Positions 1 through 9,194 are shown, counted from the first letter of the stretch. The stretch: 42,017 nucleotides of DNA from Pararhodospirillum oryzae (GCF_007992075.1 NZ_BJZO01000035.1:1-42017), one strand, 5' to 3'. The notes: generated by a model not told the origin, from the letters alone. Program-made: numbers and translations.

Positions 1-20
1 CGCCCGGCGCTTGAGGGCAT
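1..20 (-). CDS. Possible 5' end of the next gene after lnt (partial)
   Basis: Reading the minus strand past the lnt stop, an ATG lies at 20-18 with GGAG about eight bases before it. The frame stays open to the window edge (Met-Pro-Ser-Ser-Ala-Gly). In many alphaproteobacteria lnt is followed by a small XRE-family regulator and metK, so this could be that regulator. Six codons are too few to identify it, so this rests on the ribosome site and position only. Confidence 0.3.
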
Positions 21-44
21 CGAAAAAACTCCGGGGCAACCGGT

Positions 45-1694
45 TCACCCGATTGCCGTGGGGGTTGAGGGCCGTGAACGCCCGGTCAGGCCCATGCCCA
101 CCATGGCACCCACCACCAGCGCCAGCCCCGCCAGACCCAGCGGCAAGGCCTCGCCGGCGCGGGCATACAGTGGCCGGGCCGGCAGGGGCGGCGGCACCGA
201 AAGGTCCAGGATTCCCTCTTCGTCCAGCCCGAGCACGGGCGAAACCCGACCCAGGGGCGAAACGATCCCGCTCACCCCGGTGCCCGCCACCCGGACCAGG
301 GCCATTCCTTCCTCGATGGCGCGCAGCCGCGCGATCTGGAAATGCTGGTAGGGTCCGGCCGAATGCCCGTACCAGCCATCGTTGGTCAGGTTGACCATCC
401 ATTGGGGAGCCGGATCACCCGCCGCGACCACGCGCCCCGGAAAGATCACCTCGTAGCAGATCAGGGGCGCGAAGGGCGGCACCGGTCCGGGCGCCAGGGT
501 CCGCAGGCCCGGCCCGGCCGAGAAATCGGTGGCACCGGGCGTGAGCTTCTTGAACGGCAGCCATTCGGCCAGCGGCAGGTATTCGCCGAAGGGCACCAGA
601 TGGGCCTTGTCGTACACCCCGCGCACCGAGCCCTCGTCATCGACCACGAACAGGCTGTTCCAGATCTGCGTGGGCTCGCCTGGTGGCGCGCGCCGCACCG
701 AGCCCGTGATCAGCACGCCCCCGGGCGGCACCGCCGCGCGCAGCGCCGCGCGCACCTCGGGGGCCAGGTTGATCGGGTACGGCACCGCCGTTTCCCCCCA
801 GATCACCACGTCGCGCCCCTCCAGCCCCGGGCGGGTGGACAGGTCCAGGTGATGCGAGAAATTCGCCGCCAGACGGCCCGGCCCCCATTTCAGGGCCTGC
901 GGAATCGCCGGCTGCACCAGCCGCACCCGCAGCAGTCCGGCATCGCCGCCTTGGTCGGTGCCGGCGTCCACCCCGTCGCGGGCCGCGATCCACCGCCCGT
1001 CGGCGGCCCAGTGTCCGCCGCCCCCGTGGGCCGCGAGACGCCACGCGCCCCCGCCCGCGACCACGGCCAGCACCAGCGCCGCCGCGCCCAGGGCGCCCCA
1101 GCGCCGCCGGGCCGGGCCCTCGTCGCCCATCAGGGCCGGCAGCCCCAGCATCAGCATGGTGAGCAGCCCCAGGCCGGTGATCCCCACCGCCGCCGTTGCC
1201 TGGATCATGGCGTCGAAGGGCATCCACACCATGCCGATCGGGGCCCACGGAAAGCCGGTCAGCACCCAACCGCGCAGGCCCTCGCTCAACGCCCACGCGC
1301 CGGCCAGGACCAGGATCCGCCCCGGTCCCGGGCGCCAGAACACCCGCGCCAGCCCCAGCGCCACGGCCGGAAACACGGCCAGCACCGCCGCCATCCCGGC
1401 GATGGCGAAGGGGATCATCCACCCGTAATGCCCGGCATCGACCAAAAACGCGTAGGCGATCCAGTAGATCATCCCGGCGAAGTGGCCAAGACCGAACAGC
1501 CAGCCCAGGGCAAGCGCGCCCCGGATGGAGCGGGTGGCGTCCAGCCGCCACACCAGAAGCGGCACGGCCACCATCGCGGCGGGCAGCACATGCAAGGGCG
1601 GCAGGGCACTCACCGCGAGAAGGCCCAGGACCACGGCGAACAGGGCCGCCCGGACACCGCCCAGGGCACGCACACGCGAAGCGATGGCGATCAT
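45..1694 (-). CDS. lnt: Apolipoprotein N-acyltransferase (Lnt)
   Basis: Transfers the third acyl chain from a phospholipid to the N-terminal cysteine of lipoproteins in the inner membrane, the last step of lipoprotein maturation. The N-terminal half is a series of hydrophobic segments; the C-terminal half is a nitrilase-fold domain. The expected Glu-Lys-Cys triad is visible: Glu about 301 (IWGETAV), Lys about 363 (YDKAHLVPFGEY) and Cys about 413 (LICYEVIF). Length is about 549 residues, slightly longer than E. coli Lnt. The frame is open to a GTG at 1760, but the ATG at 1694 (MIAIASRVRALGG) fits the family N-terminus better, although its ribosome site is weak. It is last in the ybeY-corC-lnt series, 82 bases after corC. 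Confidence 0.95.
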   Translation of the reverse strand: MIAIASRVRALGGVRAALFAVVLGLLAVSALPPLHVLPAAMVAVPLLVWRLDATRSIRGALALGWLFGLGHFAGMIYWIAYAFLVDAGHYGWMIPFAIAGMAAVLAVFPAVALGLARVFWRPGPGRILVLAGAWALSEGLRGWVLTGFPWAPIGMVWMPFDAMIQATAAVGITGLGLLTMLMLGLPALMGDEGPARRRWGALGAAALVLAVVAGGGAWRLAAHGGGGHWAADGRWIAARDGVDAGTDQGGDAGLLRVRLVQPAIPQALKWGPGRLAANFSHHLDLSTRPGLEGRDVVIWGETAVPYPINLAPEVRAALRAAVPPGGVLITGSVRRAPPGEPTQIWNSLFVVDDEGSVRGVYDKAHLVPFGEYLPLAEWLPFKKLTPGATDFSAGPGLRTLAPGPVPPFAPLICYEVIFPGRVVAAGDPAPQWMVNLTNDGWYGHSAGPYQHFQIARLRAIEEGMALVRVAGTGVSGIVSPLGRVSPVLGLDEEGILDLSVPPPLPARPLYARAGEALPLGLAGLALVVGAMVGMGLTGRSRPSTPTAIG

Positions 1695-1776
1695 GGAAAA
1701 TCCAGTCGAAACAGGCGCAAGACAACGGCACAAGGGGATACGCACGGCAAACGGGGCCACGCTTTGGCGCCGGCGC

Positions 1777-2700
1777 CTACTCCGTCTCGGCGACCGAAGG
1801 CAACTCGTGCAGGCGCAGCCGGCGAATGCGCCGGGGATCGGCGTCGATGACCTCGAACACCGGGCCGCCCTCGCGGGCGATCAGCTCGCCCCGGGTGGGC
1901 ACCCGTCCGGCCAGACGGAAGACCAAACCGCCCAGGGTGTCGATTTCCTCGTGCTCCTCGTCGGTGAAGATCCGGCCGCATTGGGCCTCGAAATCGTCCA
2001 GGTCCATGCGCGCGTCAACCTCGACCGTGCCGTCGTCGAGCTCGATCAGGGCCGGGGCCTCGTCCTCGTCGTACTCGTCCTCGATGTCGCCCACGATCTG
2101 TTCAATCAGGTCCTCGATCGTGACCAGGCCATCGATGCCCCCGTATTCATCGACCACCAGCGCCATGTGAATGCGCCGCTGGCGCATGTCGCGCATCAGA
2201 TCCAGGACCCGCGCGCTGGGCGAGGCGTACAGGATTTCGCGGGCGACTTCCTCCAGGCGGGTGGGCATCGCCTCGGACGGACGGACCAGGTCCTTGATGT
2301 GCACCATGCCCAGCACCGTATCCAGGGTGTCGCGAAACACCGGCAGCCGGGAATGACCGCTTTCGGCGAACAGGGCAATCACCGCGTCCATCGGCGTGGC
2401 GGCGTCCACGCCGATGATGTCGGCGCGGGGCACCATGATGTCCTCCACCGTGACCTCGTCGAGGCTGAGGATATTGGCCAGCAGCACCCGTTCGTTGTCG
2501 CCGATCGGCCGGCCGGCTTCCTCGCGGGCCTCGACCATGGTTTCAAGGACCTCGCGCGGGCTGCCTTCCACGCCACGCGGACGAAACACCCCGCGCAGGA
2601 AGCTGCTCAGCCCCCCCTTCGAGTCCGAACGCTCGGCGGACTCGAAGCCCCGGCCCGAATGCCCCGAAGACGACGTTTCCTCGGCGGTCGACGGGCTCAT
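1777..2700 (-). CDS. corC: CorC/HlyC-family CBS-domain protein
   Basis: About 307 residues. After an acidic, Ser-rich N-terminus come two CBS motifs (roughly residues 85-205, around VEDIMVPRADI and VLGMVHIKDLV) and a C-terminal CorC_HlyC domain (around DGTVEVDARMDLDDFE). There is no transmembrane DUF21 domain, so this is the short cytosolic form. Such proteins are linked to Mg2+/Co2+ efflux in enterobacteria, but the biochemical role in alphaproteobacteria is not settled. The ATG overlaps the ybeY stop as ATGA, indicating translational coupling. The phoH-ybeY-corC-lnt order is strongly conserved, so the family call is safe and the function is not. Confidence 0.9.
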   Translation of the reverse strand: MSPSTAEETSSSGHSGRGFESAERSDSKGGLSSFLRGVFRPRGVEGSPREVLETMVEAREEAGRPIGDNERVLLANILSLDEVTVEDIMVPRADIIGVDAATPMDAVIALFAESGHSRLPVFRDTLDTVLGMVHIKDLVRPSEAMPTRLEEVAREILYASPSARVLDLMRDMRQRRIHMALVVDEYGGIDGLVTIEDLIEQIVGDIEDEYDEDEAPALIELDDGTVEVDARMDLDDFEAQCGRIFTDEEHEEIDTLGGLVFRLAGRVPTRGELIAREGGPVFEVIDADPRRIRRLRLHELPSVAETE

Positions 2701-3278
2701 GACCGGTCCTCCCCGGCGGCGGCATACGGATCGCGCAAGCCGTGCGCCTCCAGGATGGCCGTCTCAAGCCCTTCCATCTCCCGCGCCTCCTCGTCGGTGT
2801 CGTGGGTGTAGCCCAGCAGGTGCAACACCCCATGCACCACCAGATGGAAAACGTGGTCGGCCACGGCAAGATCGCCCTCCCCGGCCTCGCGCACCACGGT
2901 TTCGCGCGCGAGGATCACGTCGCCCAGGAGCAAGGGGGCGCCCGGCGGCGGCGGCGGGGCGTCGGCCTCGTCCAGGGCCGCGAACGACAGCACGTTGGTG
3001 GGCGCGTCCTTGCCCCGGTAGGTGGCATTGAGCGCCCGGACCCGGGCATCGTCGGCCAGGACAAGGCTGATATCGAGCATCGTTCCCGGCGCGATGTCGA
3101 GGCCGGCGGGATCGCCGCCCTCCACGGCCGCGCGCGCGGCCTTCTCGACCCAGGGGCCCAGGTCGGGGACCAGGGCGAACCATGCCTCGTCCTCGACCTC
3201 CAGGGCCATGGTTAACGGATAGGGATCCTCCGGACTCGGGCCCTCGGAGGGGTCTAGGGCGGGGGACTCAGCGGGCAT
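2697..3278 (-). CDS. ybeY: Endoribonuclease YbeY (rRNA maturation factor)
   Basis: Single-strand endoribonuclease involved in 16S rRNA 3' end processing and ribosome quality control. The zinc site is clear near the C-terminus: HGVLHLLGYTHDTDEE gives the H-x3-H-x5-H pattern. The frame is open to an upstream start at 3323 deep inside phoH. The ATG at 3278 is preferred because GGAG lies seven bases before it and it overlaps the phoH stop by only 11 bases. That gives about 193 residues, still with about 20 extra N-terminal residues compared with many homologues; an internal Met at 3209 is an alternative. Its own stop overlaps corC. Confidence 0.93.
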   Translation of the reverse strand: MPAESPALDPSEGPSPEDPYPLTMALEVEDEAWFALVPDLGPWVEKAARAAVEGGDPAGLDIAPGTMLDISLVLADDARVRALNATYRGKDAPTNVLSFAALDEADAPPPPPGAPLLLGDVILARETVVREAGEGDLAVADHVFHLVVHGVLHLLGYTHDTDEEAREMEGLETAILEAHGLRDPYAAAGEDRS

Positions 3279-4233
3279 GACGTGTCTCCAGGGAACCATC
3301 GCGGCGGTCATAGGCGCGGACAATCCGCGTCACCAGGTCGTGGCGCACCACGTCCTTGTCGGTAAAGACGACCTTGGGAATGTCCGCCTCGTGGGCCAGG
3401 ACCTCCAGGGCGTCGCGCAACCCCGAGCGGGCCCCCAGGGGCAGGTCCACCTGGGTCAGGTCGCCGGTAATCACCATGCGGGACTGCTCGCCCAACCGGG
3501 TCAGGAACATCTTCATCTGGGTGGGCGTGGTGTTCTGGGCCTCGTCCAGGATGACAAAGGCCCGCGCCAGGGTGCGCCCGCGCATGAAGGCCAGGGGCGC
3601 GATTTCGAATTCCCCCGCCTCCAGGCGTTTCGCCACCTCGTCGCCGGGCAGCATCGCGTACAGGGCATCATACATCGGCCGCAAATACGGGTCGATCTTG
3701 TCGCGCATGTCGCCCGGCAAAAAGCCGATGCGCTCGCCGGCCTCGACCGCCGGCCGCGACAGAATGATCCGCTCCACCCGGCGCTGAAGGAACAAGGACA
3801 CCGCCATGGCCACCGCCAGGAAGGTCTTGCCCGTGCCCGCCGGGCCCAGCCCGAACACCAGCTCGTGCCCCGTCATCGCCTCGATGTAGGTGGCCTGGGT
3901 TGCCGAGCGCGGCCGGATCTCCAGCTTGCGCGTGCGCACCGTGCGCACCGGCAGGCTTTCCTCGCCCGCGAGGCGCACGGCGGCATCCACGTCGGCGGGT
4001 TCCAGCACCGCGCCGGTGCCGGCCCGGCCATACAGGGATTCAAGGGCGGTCCACGCGGTTTGCACCCGGTCATTGGGGCCGCTGACCGTCACCTGATTGC
4101 CGCGCGTGCCCACCACCACCCCCAGGACCTGCTCCAGCCGGTCGAGGTTTTCGTTGCCCACCCCGGAAACCGCCTGCAAGGCGCCGTTGTCGGCGAAGGC
4201 CCGGGACACCTGGGTCGAAACCGGCGCGCTCAC
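3268..4233 (-). CDS. phoH: PhoH-family ATPase
   Basis: PhoH-like P-loop ATPase, about 321 residues. Walker A is GPAGTGKT, followed by the family block [17 protein letters not shown]; Walker B is VILDEAQN, and a [10 protein letters not shown] motif follows. The N-terminal 100 residues resemble the KH-like part of the phoH2/ybeZ type. I chose the GTG at 4233, which overlaps the miaB stop as GTGA and gives MSAPVSTQV, in preference to a GTG at 4245. The exact role is unclear, but the fixed neighbourhood with ybeY and miaB suggests RNA metabolism. Confidence 0.92.
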   Translation of the reverse strand: MSAPVSTQVSRAFADNGALQAVSGVGNENLDRLEQVLGVVVGTRGNQVTVSGPNDRVQTAWTALESLYGRAGTGAVLEPADVDAAVRLAGEESLPVRTVRTRKLEIRPRSATQATYIEAMTGHELVFGLGPAGTGKTFLAVAMAVSLFLQRRVERIILSRPAVEAGERIGFLPGDMRDKIDPYLRPMYDALYAMLPGDEVAKRLEAGEFEIAPLAFMRGRTLARAFVILDEAQNTTPTQMKMFLTRLGEQSRMVITGDLTQVDLPLGARSGLRDALEVLAHEADIPKVVFTDKDVVRHDLVTRIVRAYDRRDGSLETRHAR

Positions 4234-5603
4234 GCGACCCGCCACGCCGGGGGGGACGCATCCCGTTCCGGCTCCACCGGTTCGCCGGCCAGGCTCAGGG
4301 GGCCGGCCGCGACGATGCGCGCCTCGACCAGATCGCCGATCGCAAGGCCGGGCGTGCCCAGGTGCACCGGCTGCATGGCCGGCCCGCGGCCGATCAGCTG
4401 GCCGGGATGGCGTCCGGGGCGATCCAGAAGCACGCTCATTGTTGTTCCCACCGCCAGGTCGAGGGCGGCGCGCTGGTGAACGCCCAACCGTTCCTGGACC
4501 CGGGCCAGGCGCTCCGACTTGACCTCGGGCGAAAGCTGGCCCGGATGGGCGGCCGAGGGCGTGCCCGGGCGCGGGCTGTACTTGAACGCATACGAGTGCA
4601 CGAAGCCCACGGCGTCGATCAGCGACAAGGTGGCCTCCAGATCGGCCTCGGTCTCGCCGGGATGGCCCACGATGAAGTCGGACGAAAACGACAGATCGGC
4701 GCGCGCGGCGCGCAACCGGTCGATCAGGCGCAGATACGTGGCCCGGTCATGGCCCCGGTTCATGGCCGCCAGCACCCGGTCGGATCCCGATTGCACGGGC
4801 AGGTGCACGAAGGGCATCAAGGCCGGATTGTCGCGGTGCGCGATCACCAGATCGTCGCCCATGTCGCGGGGGTGGCTGGTGGTGTAGCGCAGCCGCGCGA
4901 TCCCGGGCACGGCGGCCAGGGCCTCCAGCAGGCGCCCCAGGGTCCAGGGCCGGCCGTCCGGTCCCTCGCCATGGTAGGCGTTGACGTTCTGGCCCAGCAC
5001 GGTGATTTCGCGCACGCCGCCCTGGGCGAGATGGCGGGCCTCGTCGAGGATCGCCGCCACCGGACGCGAGGCCTCGGGGCCCCGGGTGTAGGGCACCACG
5101 CAGTAGGCGCAAAACTTGTCGCACCCTTCCTGCACGGCCAGGAAAGCCGTGGGCCCCTGCACCGAGGGCTGGGGCAGGAAATCAAACTTGGGATCGGCCG
5201 GAAACGAGGTGTCGATGGCACGCCCCGCCTCGCGGTGCACGCGCGCGATCAGCTCGGGCAGGCGGTGATAGGCCTGGGAGCCCACGACCACGTCGACCAC
5301 GGGCGCGCGGGCCATCAGGGCCTCGCCCTCGGCCTGGGCCACGCAGCCGGCGACCACGATCATCTGATCAAGGCCCTGTTCGGCGCGCGCGGCCTTGACC
5401 GCGCGCAGGCGGCCCAGGTCGGAAAAGACCTTCTCGGCCGCCTTTTCGCGGATATGGCAGGTGTTCAAGATGACCAGATCGGCCTCGTCGGGCCGGGAGG
5501 TCGTCGCATAGCCAAGCGGCGTCAGGACGTCGGTCATGCGACCGGCATCGTAGACGTTCATCTGGCAGCCGTAGGATTTGATGAAAAGTTTTCTGTTCGC
5601 CAC
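4230..5603 (-). CDS. miaB: tRNA-2-methylthio-N6-dimethylallyladenosine synthase (MiaB)
   Basis: Radical-SAM methylthiotransferase that modifies A37 of tRNAs reading codons that start with U. Domains in order: N-terminal UPF0004 with three cluster cysteines (SYGCQMN near 13, NTCHIRE near 49, AGCVAQ near 86), radical-SAM core with CDKFCAYC (C-x3-C-x2-C) near 160, and a C-terminal TRAM domain ([21 protein letters not shown]). The 457-residue length is typical. Start is GTG (MANRKLF). It lies 62 bases after olsA and is coupled to phoH. Confidence 0.97.
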   Translation of the reverse strand: MANRKLFIKSYGCQMNVYDAGRMTDVLTPLGYATTSRPDEADLVILNTCHIREKAAEKVFSDLGRLRAVKAARAEQGLDQMIVVAGCVAQAEGEALMARAPVVDVVVGSQAYHRLPELIARVHREAGRAIDTSFPADPKFDFLPQPSVQGPTAFLAVQEGCDKFCAYCVVPYTRGPEASRPVAAILDEARHLAQGGVREITVLGQNVNAYHGEGPDGRPWTLGRLLEALAAVPGIARLRYTTSHPRDMGDDLVIAHRDNPALMPFVHLPVQSGSDRVLAAMNRGHDRATYLRLIDRLRAARADLSFSSDFIVGHPGETEADLEATLSLIDAVGFVHSYAFKYSPRPGTPSAAHPGQLSPEVKSERLARVQERLGVHQRAALDLAVGTTMSVLLDRPGRHPGQLIGRGPAMQPVHLGTPGLAIGDLVEARIVAAGPLSLAGEPVEPERDASPPAWRVA

Positions 5604-5665
5604 TGTCGTGCGGTTGTCGCCGCTCCCGGGTCCGTTTTGTCAGGCTATCATCGGCCGCCCCCAAG

Positions 5666-6490
5666 TCAAGGGGTGGCGGCGGCCGGCTGGGATGGGGCCA
5701 GGCGCCCGCTGAGCGCCTGGGCCACGCCGGCCTTGACCGTCGCGTGGCAGTGGGCCGATAGCGCCTTGCGCGAGGGAAAGGCATCGAAGCGCACCGGTTC
5801 GTGAAAGATCACGTCCACGGTGCCGGTGCCAAAGGCCAGCATCTGGAAGAGATGGGGTGCCATGTCCATGGCGCCATACCACGCGAAGAAGGGCCGCCAG
5901 GCGCGCCCGACCGGCAGGCCGTCCACCAGGGTATAGGCGATCGAAACCGGCTGCACGGTGACCGGCGTGGCCGCGCTGGCCCCGTTCAGGGTCACCGGCT
6001 GCTCGACCACCGAAAACAGGGCGCTCTTGAAGGGATACACCCGGTTGCCGTCGTCGCTGGTGCCCTCGGGGAACAAGATCAGCGGCTCGCCCTCGGCCAG
6101 GCGCTCGCGGATTTCCTTCAAGGCCTCGCCGGTGGCCGAGCGGCGGCGGTTGATCAGAATGGTGCGGGCCAGGCGGGTGATGAACCCGAACCCCGGCCAG
6201 TCGCCGACCTCGGCCTTGGCGACGAACACCCCGGGGATGACGCTGCCCAGGACCACGATGTCGAGATACGAGACATGGTTGGACACCACCAAAAGCGGCC
6301 GCGCCCCGGCCAGGGCGCCGTGGACGCGGGGACGCAAACGGACAATGCGCGCGACCACCCGCCAGAAAAAAGCGCCGACCTCGCGATAGCGCCATCGGGC
6401 CGCCATCAAGACCGCATAGGGCGCGATCATGATCAGGGTCCACAATACGAACAGGATCAAACGGACAACGGCAGAGACATAAGAGTACAT
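5666..6490 (-). CDS. olsA: PlsC-type acyltransferase, probably OlsA
   Basis: Lysophospholipid acyltransferase fold of about 274 residues. An N-terminal hydrophobic segment is followed by the acyl-CoA/ACP acyltransferase motifs NHVSYLD (the NH-x4-D block) and FPEGTSDDG. Directly upstream is an OlsB-like N-acyltransferase, ending 10 bases before this ATG. That pairing matches olsB-olsA loci, where OlsA O-acylates lyso-ornithine lipid. A general 1-acylglycerol-3-phosphate acyltransferase role (PlsC) cannot be excluded from sequence, and OlsA can do both in some species. Start chosen at 6490 (MYSYVSAVV) with AGGGA at proper spacing, rather than the upstream in-frame Met inside olsB. Confidence 0.85.
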   Translation of the reverse strand: MYSYVSAVVRLILFVLWTLIMIAPYAVLMAARWRYREVGAFFWRVVARIVRLRPRVHGALAGARPLLVVSNHVSYLDIVVLGSVIPGVFVAKAEVGDWPGFGFITRLARTILINRRRSATGEALKEIRERLAEGEPLILFPEGTSDDGNRVYPFKSALFSVVEQPVTLNGASAATPVTVQPVSIAYTLVDGLPVGRAWRPFFAWYGAMDMAPHLFQMLAFGTGTVDVIFHEPVRFDAFPSRKALSAHCHATVKAGVAQALSGRLAPSQPAAATP

Positions 6491-6500
6491 GTGCCAGTCC

Positions 6501-7298
6501 CTAGAGATCGAGATCACGAGCCGTGAGATCGTAGTGCTTGTTGTACTTGTCGCTGATCAGGTCGGATTTAACAATGACACAGACATCCGTGGTGTTGAAC
6601 TGGTGATCCACCACGGCGCCATCGCCAAAGAAACCGCCCAGCCGCAAGTAGCCCTTGATCAGGGGCGGCAGACGGGTCATGACCCGCCGGGCGTCGATTT
6701 CCTCGGCCGGCAGCAGGTTCATGGGGCTGAACCGTTCGGGCAAGGCGCGCGGGCGCAAGGCTTCCGGCGCCAGGTGATGGTGATACAAATAGGAAAGCTG
6801 CGGCGCGAGGTCGGCGGGGTTGGTGCCGTGCAGGCTGGCGCAGCCAAACATCAAGGCGATGTCATACCGGTGCACGTAGGCCGCGATGCCCCGCCACAGA
6901 AGTTGCATGGTGGAGCGGTTGCGATGGCTCGCGTCGACGCACGAGCGGCCCAGCTCCATGACGTTGCCCTCGACCGCCAGCAGCGGAGCCAGGTCGTATT
7001 CGTCGGCGCTGTAGAACCGTCCCATGCGCGCGGCCTGCTCGCGACGCATCAGCCGGTAGCAGCCCACCACGCGTTCGGGGCCCTGGCCCAGGGCGTGGTC
7101 GATGACCAGCAGATGATCGACGTATTCGTCGAAGGCATCGAAATCCTGTCGCCGCGCCGCCATCGCGGGCGTGGGGCGCGCGCCCATCTCCTCGTAGAAC
7201 ACGCGGTAGCGCAAGGAAAGGGCGGCCTGTACGTCCGCCTCCGCCTGGGCCAGCGTCACTTCCAACGCGCCCGCCCGCAAATCACCCAGAACACCCAT
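6501..7298 (-). CDS. olsB: OlsB-like ornithine N-acyltransferase (GNAT-related)
   Basis: About 265 residues, of the family that transfers a 3-hydroxyacyl chain from ACP to the alpha-amino group of ornithine, the first step of ornithine-lipid synthesis; often mislabelled hemolysin. Visible family blocks are LRYRVFYEEMG, VGCYRLMRREQA, ELGRSCVDASHRNRSTMQLLW and FGCASLHGTNP. The ATG at 7298 is chosen over a GTG at 7310. It follows fur by 65 bases and is followed by olsA, making a likely two-gene pathway. Ornithine lipids are phosphorus-free membrane lipids. Confidence 0.85.
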   Translation of the reverse strand: MGVLGDLRAGALEVTLAQAEADVQAALSLRYRVFYEEMGARPTPAMAARRQDFDAFDEYVDHLLVIDHALGQGPERVVGCYRLMRREQAARMGRFYSADEYDLAPLLAVEGNVMELGRSCVDASHRNRSTMQLLWRGIAAYVHRYDIALMFGCASLHGTNPADLAPQLSYLYHHHLAPEALRPRALPERFSPMNLLPAEEIDARRVMTRLPPLIKGYLRLGGFFGDGAVVDHQFNTTDVCVIVKSDLISDKYNKHYDLTARDLDL

Positions 7299-7363
7299 CC
7301 CGTATCCCACCCAAAAATCCCGCCGGTTTGATTGCCTTCGCGCCGGGCATGGCGCGCGCGCGC

Positions 7364-7783
7364 CTACTTGGGCGGATCGTCCAGCGGGACGCCATACAGT
7401 TCCAACCGGTGACCGATCAGGCGATAGCCGCGCTTGCGGGCGATTTCGCGCTGGATCTGCTCGATTTCGTCGCTGTGGAATTCGACGACCTCTCCGGTAT
7501 TGATGTCGATGAGGTGATCGTGGTGCTCCTCCGACACCTCTTCGTACCGGGCCCGGCCGTCGCGGAAATCATGACGCTCCAGGATGCCTGCTTCCTCGAA
7601 CAGGCGCACGGTACGGTAAACCGTGGCAATCGAGATCCGGGGATCGGTCTCGGTCGCCCGGCGATAGACCTCCTCGACGTCGGGATGGTCGGCTGCTTCC
7701 GAAAGCACACGGGCGATGACCCGACGCTGTTCGGTCATCTTCATGCCCTTCTCAAGGCAGCGCTTCTCAATGCTCGACATCAT
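7364..7783 (-). CDS. fur: Fur-family metalloregulator (Fur/Mur type)
   Basis: About 139 residues: an N-terminal winged helix (TEQRRVIARVLSEA, SIATVYRTVRLFEE) and a metal-binding dimerisation domain with EEHHDHLIDINTGEVVEF and the GYRLIGHRLELYGVP ending. The cysteine pairs of classical Fur are absent, as in alphaproteobacterial Fur/Mur proteins, many of which respond mainly to manganese. The frame extends to 8023, but the long N-terminus is low-complexity and has no support. The double ATG at 7783/7780 has AAGGA upstream and gives normal family length. Confidence 0.93.
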   Translation of the reverse strand: MMSSIEKRCLEKGMKMTEQRRVIARVLSEAADHPDVEEVYRRATETDPRISIATVYRTVRLFEEAGILERHDFRDGRARYEEVSEEHHDHLIDINTGEVVEFHSDEIEQIQREIARKRGYRLIGHRLELYGVPLDDPPK

Positions 7784-7840
7784 GCGGCCCGTCCTTCGGC
7801 TCCGGCGAAGGCCCCATACTAGTGGGGGGGCGCGCCCTTG

Positions 7841-7876
7841 AAAAGGCATCGCGGCATCGATCCGCGATGCCTTTTT
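7841..7876 (-). terminator. Rho-independent terminator of mucR
   Basis: Arms AGGCATCGCGG and CCGCGATGCCT flank a short loop, with an A run on the left and a T run on the right, so it can work in both directions. It sits about 60 bases after the mucR stop and upstream of fur, separating the two transcripts. Confidence 0.85.
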
Positions 7877-7934
7877 CCAACTCCGGCACCTCGTGGCGCG
7901 GCCTGATTGTTCATGGCCGCGTGATTTTCTCTCG

Positions 7935-8357
7935 TTATTCCGCGACCTCGCCGCGACGCGACCGGGTTCCGAGGCCGATCTTCTTGGCCAGCGAGCTGCG
8001 GTGCGTGGCATAGTTCGGGGCAACCATGGGATAATCCGGGGCCAGGCCCCATTTTTCCCGGTACTCCTCCGGAGTCATGTTGTACGCGGTCTTCAGGTGG
8101 CGCTTCAGCATCTTGAGTTTTTTGCCATCCTCAAGACAGATGATGTAATCCGACGTAACCGATTTCTTGATCGGCACGGCGGGTTGCGGCTTTTCCTCGA
8201 CCTCGGGAGGCGGACCGGCAAGACTCGCCAATGCCCGATGGACGTTACCGATCAGATCGGGAAGGTCAGAGACAGGCACCGAGTTATTGCCAACGTGAGA
8301 GGCCACGATCCGCGATGTGAGCTCGATGATTTCTTTTTCACTAAGGGGGGACGTCAT
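7935..8357 (-). CDS. mucR: MucR/Ros-family transcriptional regulator
   Basis: About 140 residues. The C-terminal half carries the Ros/MucR fold: ICLEDGKKLKMLKRHLKTAYNM followed by TPEEYREKWGL and PDYPMVAPNYA. In this zinc-finger-like domain the second zinc cysteine is replaced by Asp (CLED), a known variation in MucR proteins. These regulators bind AT-rich promoters and control exopolysaccharide, motility and cell-cycle genes in alphaproteobacteria. The ATG at 8357 has GAAAGG nine bases upstream; the frame's earlier start at 8396 lacks support. Monocistronic, between two terminators. Confidence 0.93.
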   Translation of the reverse strand: MTSPLSEKEIIELTSRIVASHVGNNSVPVSDLPDLIGNVHRALASLAGPPPEVEEKPQPAVPIKKSVTSDYIICLEDGKKLKMLKRHLKTAYNMTPEEYREKWGLAPDYPMVAPNYATHRSSLAKKIGLGTRSRRGEVAE

Positions 8358-8651
8358 TAACCGACCTTTCCAACTATTCGACACTGACCGAACCATACTT
8401 CAGCCCCGATCGAAACGGAAGCAAGAACGAGCATCACCCGAGAAAATATGCCAATCAACCGCCGCAAGGCGGCAATGAACCCGCCCGGCAGGACACCAAC
8501 CCTTACAATAGAGATCGGTGGTGACGTCCACCCCAGGGCCTTTGTGGCGCCCCTCCTTGCCTTTGACGCTGAAAAGATCGGAGATGTTCTAACGCGATCC
8601 CCGGATAAAACCGCGGGTCTGCGCCTTCGCGCCCCTCCGGCGCCCCTTGGA

Positions 8652-8740
8652 GCATCGTGTGTCGGAGCGGATCCCGGCACGATGCCCTAACTCTTTGTTT
8701 TTGCGCTGGACTTATCGGGAAAGCGCGTCCCGTTTCCCGG
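8652..8740 (+). repeat. Double-hairpin palindromic repeat, copy D
   Basis: First hairpin arms are GCATCGTG (8652-8659) and CACGATGC (8678-8685). A linker containing CTTTGTTTTTGCGC follows, then a second hairpin CGGGAAA/TTTCCCG (8716-8739). Layout and linker match the copies at 19027, 23847 and 41859, although the first arms differ in sequence. Confidence 0.7.
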
Positions 8741-8798
8741 GCCTCGCCCCAAGCCCCCGACCGAGTCCCCGAAGCCCGCCTTCCTCGCCTCTTTCCCC

Positions 8799-8842
8799 CA
8801 AAAAAACGGCTCCGCCGTCCCAAGAAGGAACGGCGGAGCCCT
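8799..8842 (-). terminator. Rho-independent terminator of the fixABCX transcript
   Basis: Perfect 11-base arms GGCTCCGCCGT (8808-8818) and ACGGCGGAGCC (8830-8840), followed on the minus strand by a run of seven T. It lies about 70 bases after the fixX stop. Confidence 0.9.
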
Positions 8843-8909
8843 GAAAAGAGAGTCCGGCACCGGTGTTCAGGAACGCGTCACGCGACGCGGCCCGTCACCG
8901 GCCCTTTCG

Positions 8910-9194
8910 TCAGCCAAACTTGAACAAGACGCCATAGCCCCCGCGCGGGTAACCCCATTGCAGGGCGCCGGTGTCCTGGCACACGATGCGGCAGGTCCCG
9001 CATTCCATGCACCCGTCGGGCACGACTTCCACCTTGCCGTCCTCGGTCTCCACGTAGCAGCCGGCCGGGCAGATGTTCACCATGGCCTTGAGCGCCTCGA
9101 CATCGGCCTTGGTGGGGTCGATGCACACGTGCGGCTCGCCTTCAAAAACACGATACCGGTTCTGATACAGCTTTTCTTCGATCTTCATGGTCAT
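8910..9194 (-). CDS. fixX: Ferredoxin-like protein FixX
   Basis: Small ferredoxin-like protein of about 94 residues that works with FixABC in electron transfer to nitrogenase. Cluster motif [11 protein letters not shown] (C-x2-C-x2-C-x3-C) lies near residues 62-72, with NICPAGCY before it and the typical ending GVLFKFG. The ATG overlaps the fixC stop as ATGA. Last gene of fixABCX, followed by a strong terminator. Confidence 0.96.
   Translation of the reverse strand: MTMKIEEKLYQNRYRVFEGEPHVCIDPTKADVEALKAMVNICPAGCYVETEDGKVEVVPDGCMECGTCRIVCQDTGALQWGYPRGGYGVLFKFG

Larger units (their letters stand above)
8358..8909. other. Intergenic region between fixX and mucR
   Basis: No credible gene. It holds the mucR leader and promoter (minus strand, AT-rich around 8430-8460), one copy of the double-hairpin repeat (8652-8740) and the fixX terminator (8799-8842). 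Open frames here run through the hairpins and have no ribosome sites or recognisable motifs. Confidence 0.7.

Noticed and set aside
7784-8023. N-terminal extension of fur to 8023
   Set aside because: The extra 80 residues are low-complexity and overlap the mucR terminator and mucR 3' end; the double ATG near 7783 gives the normal Fur length with a ribosome site.
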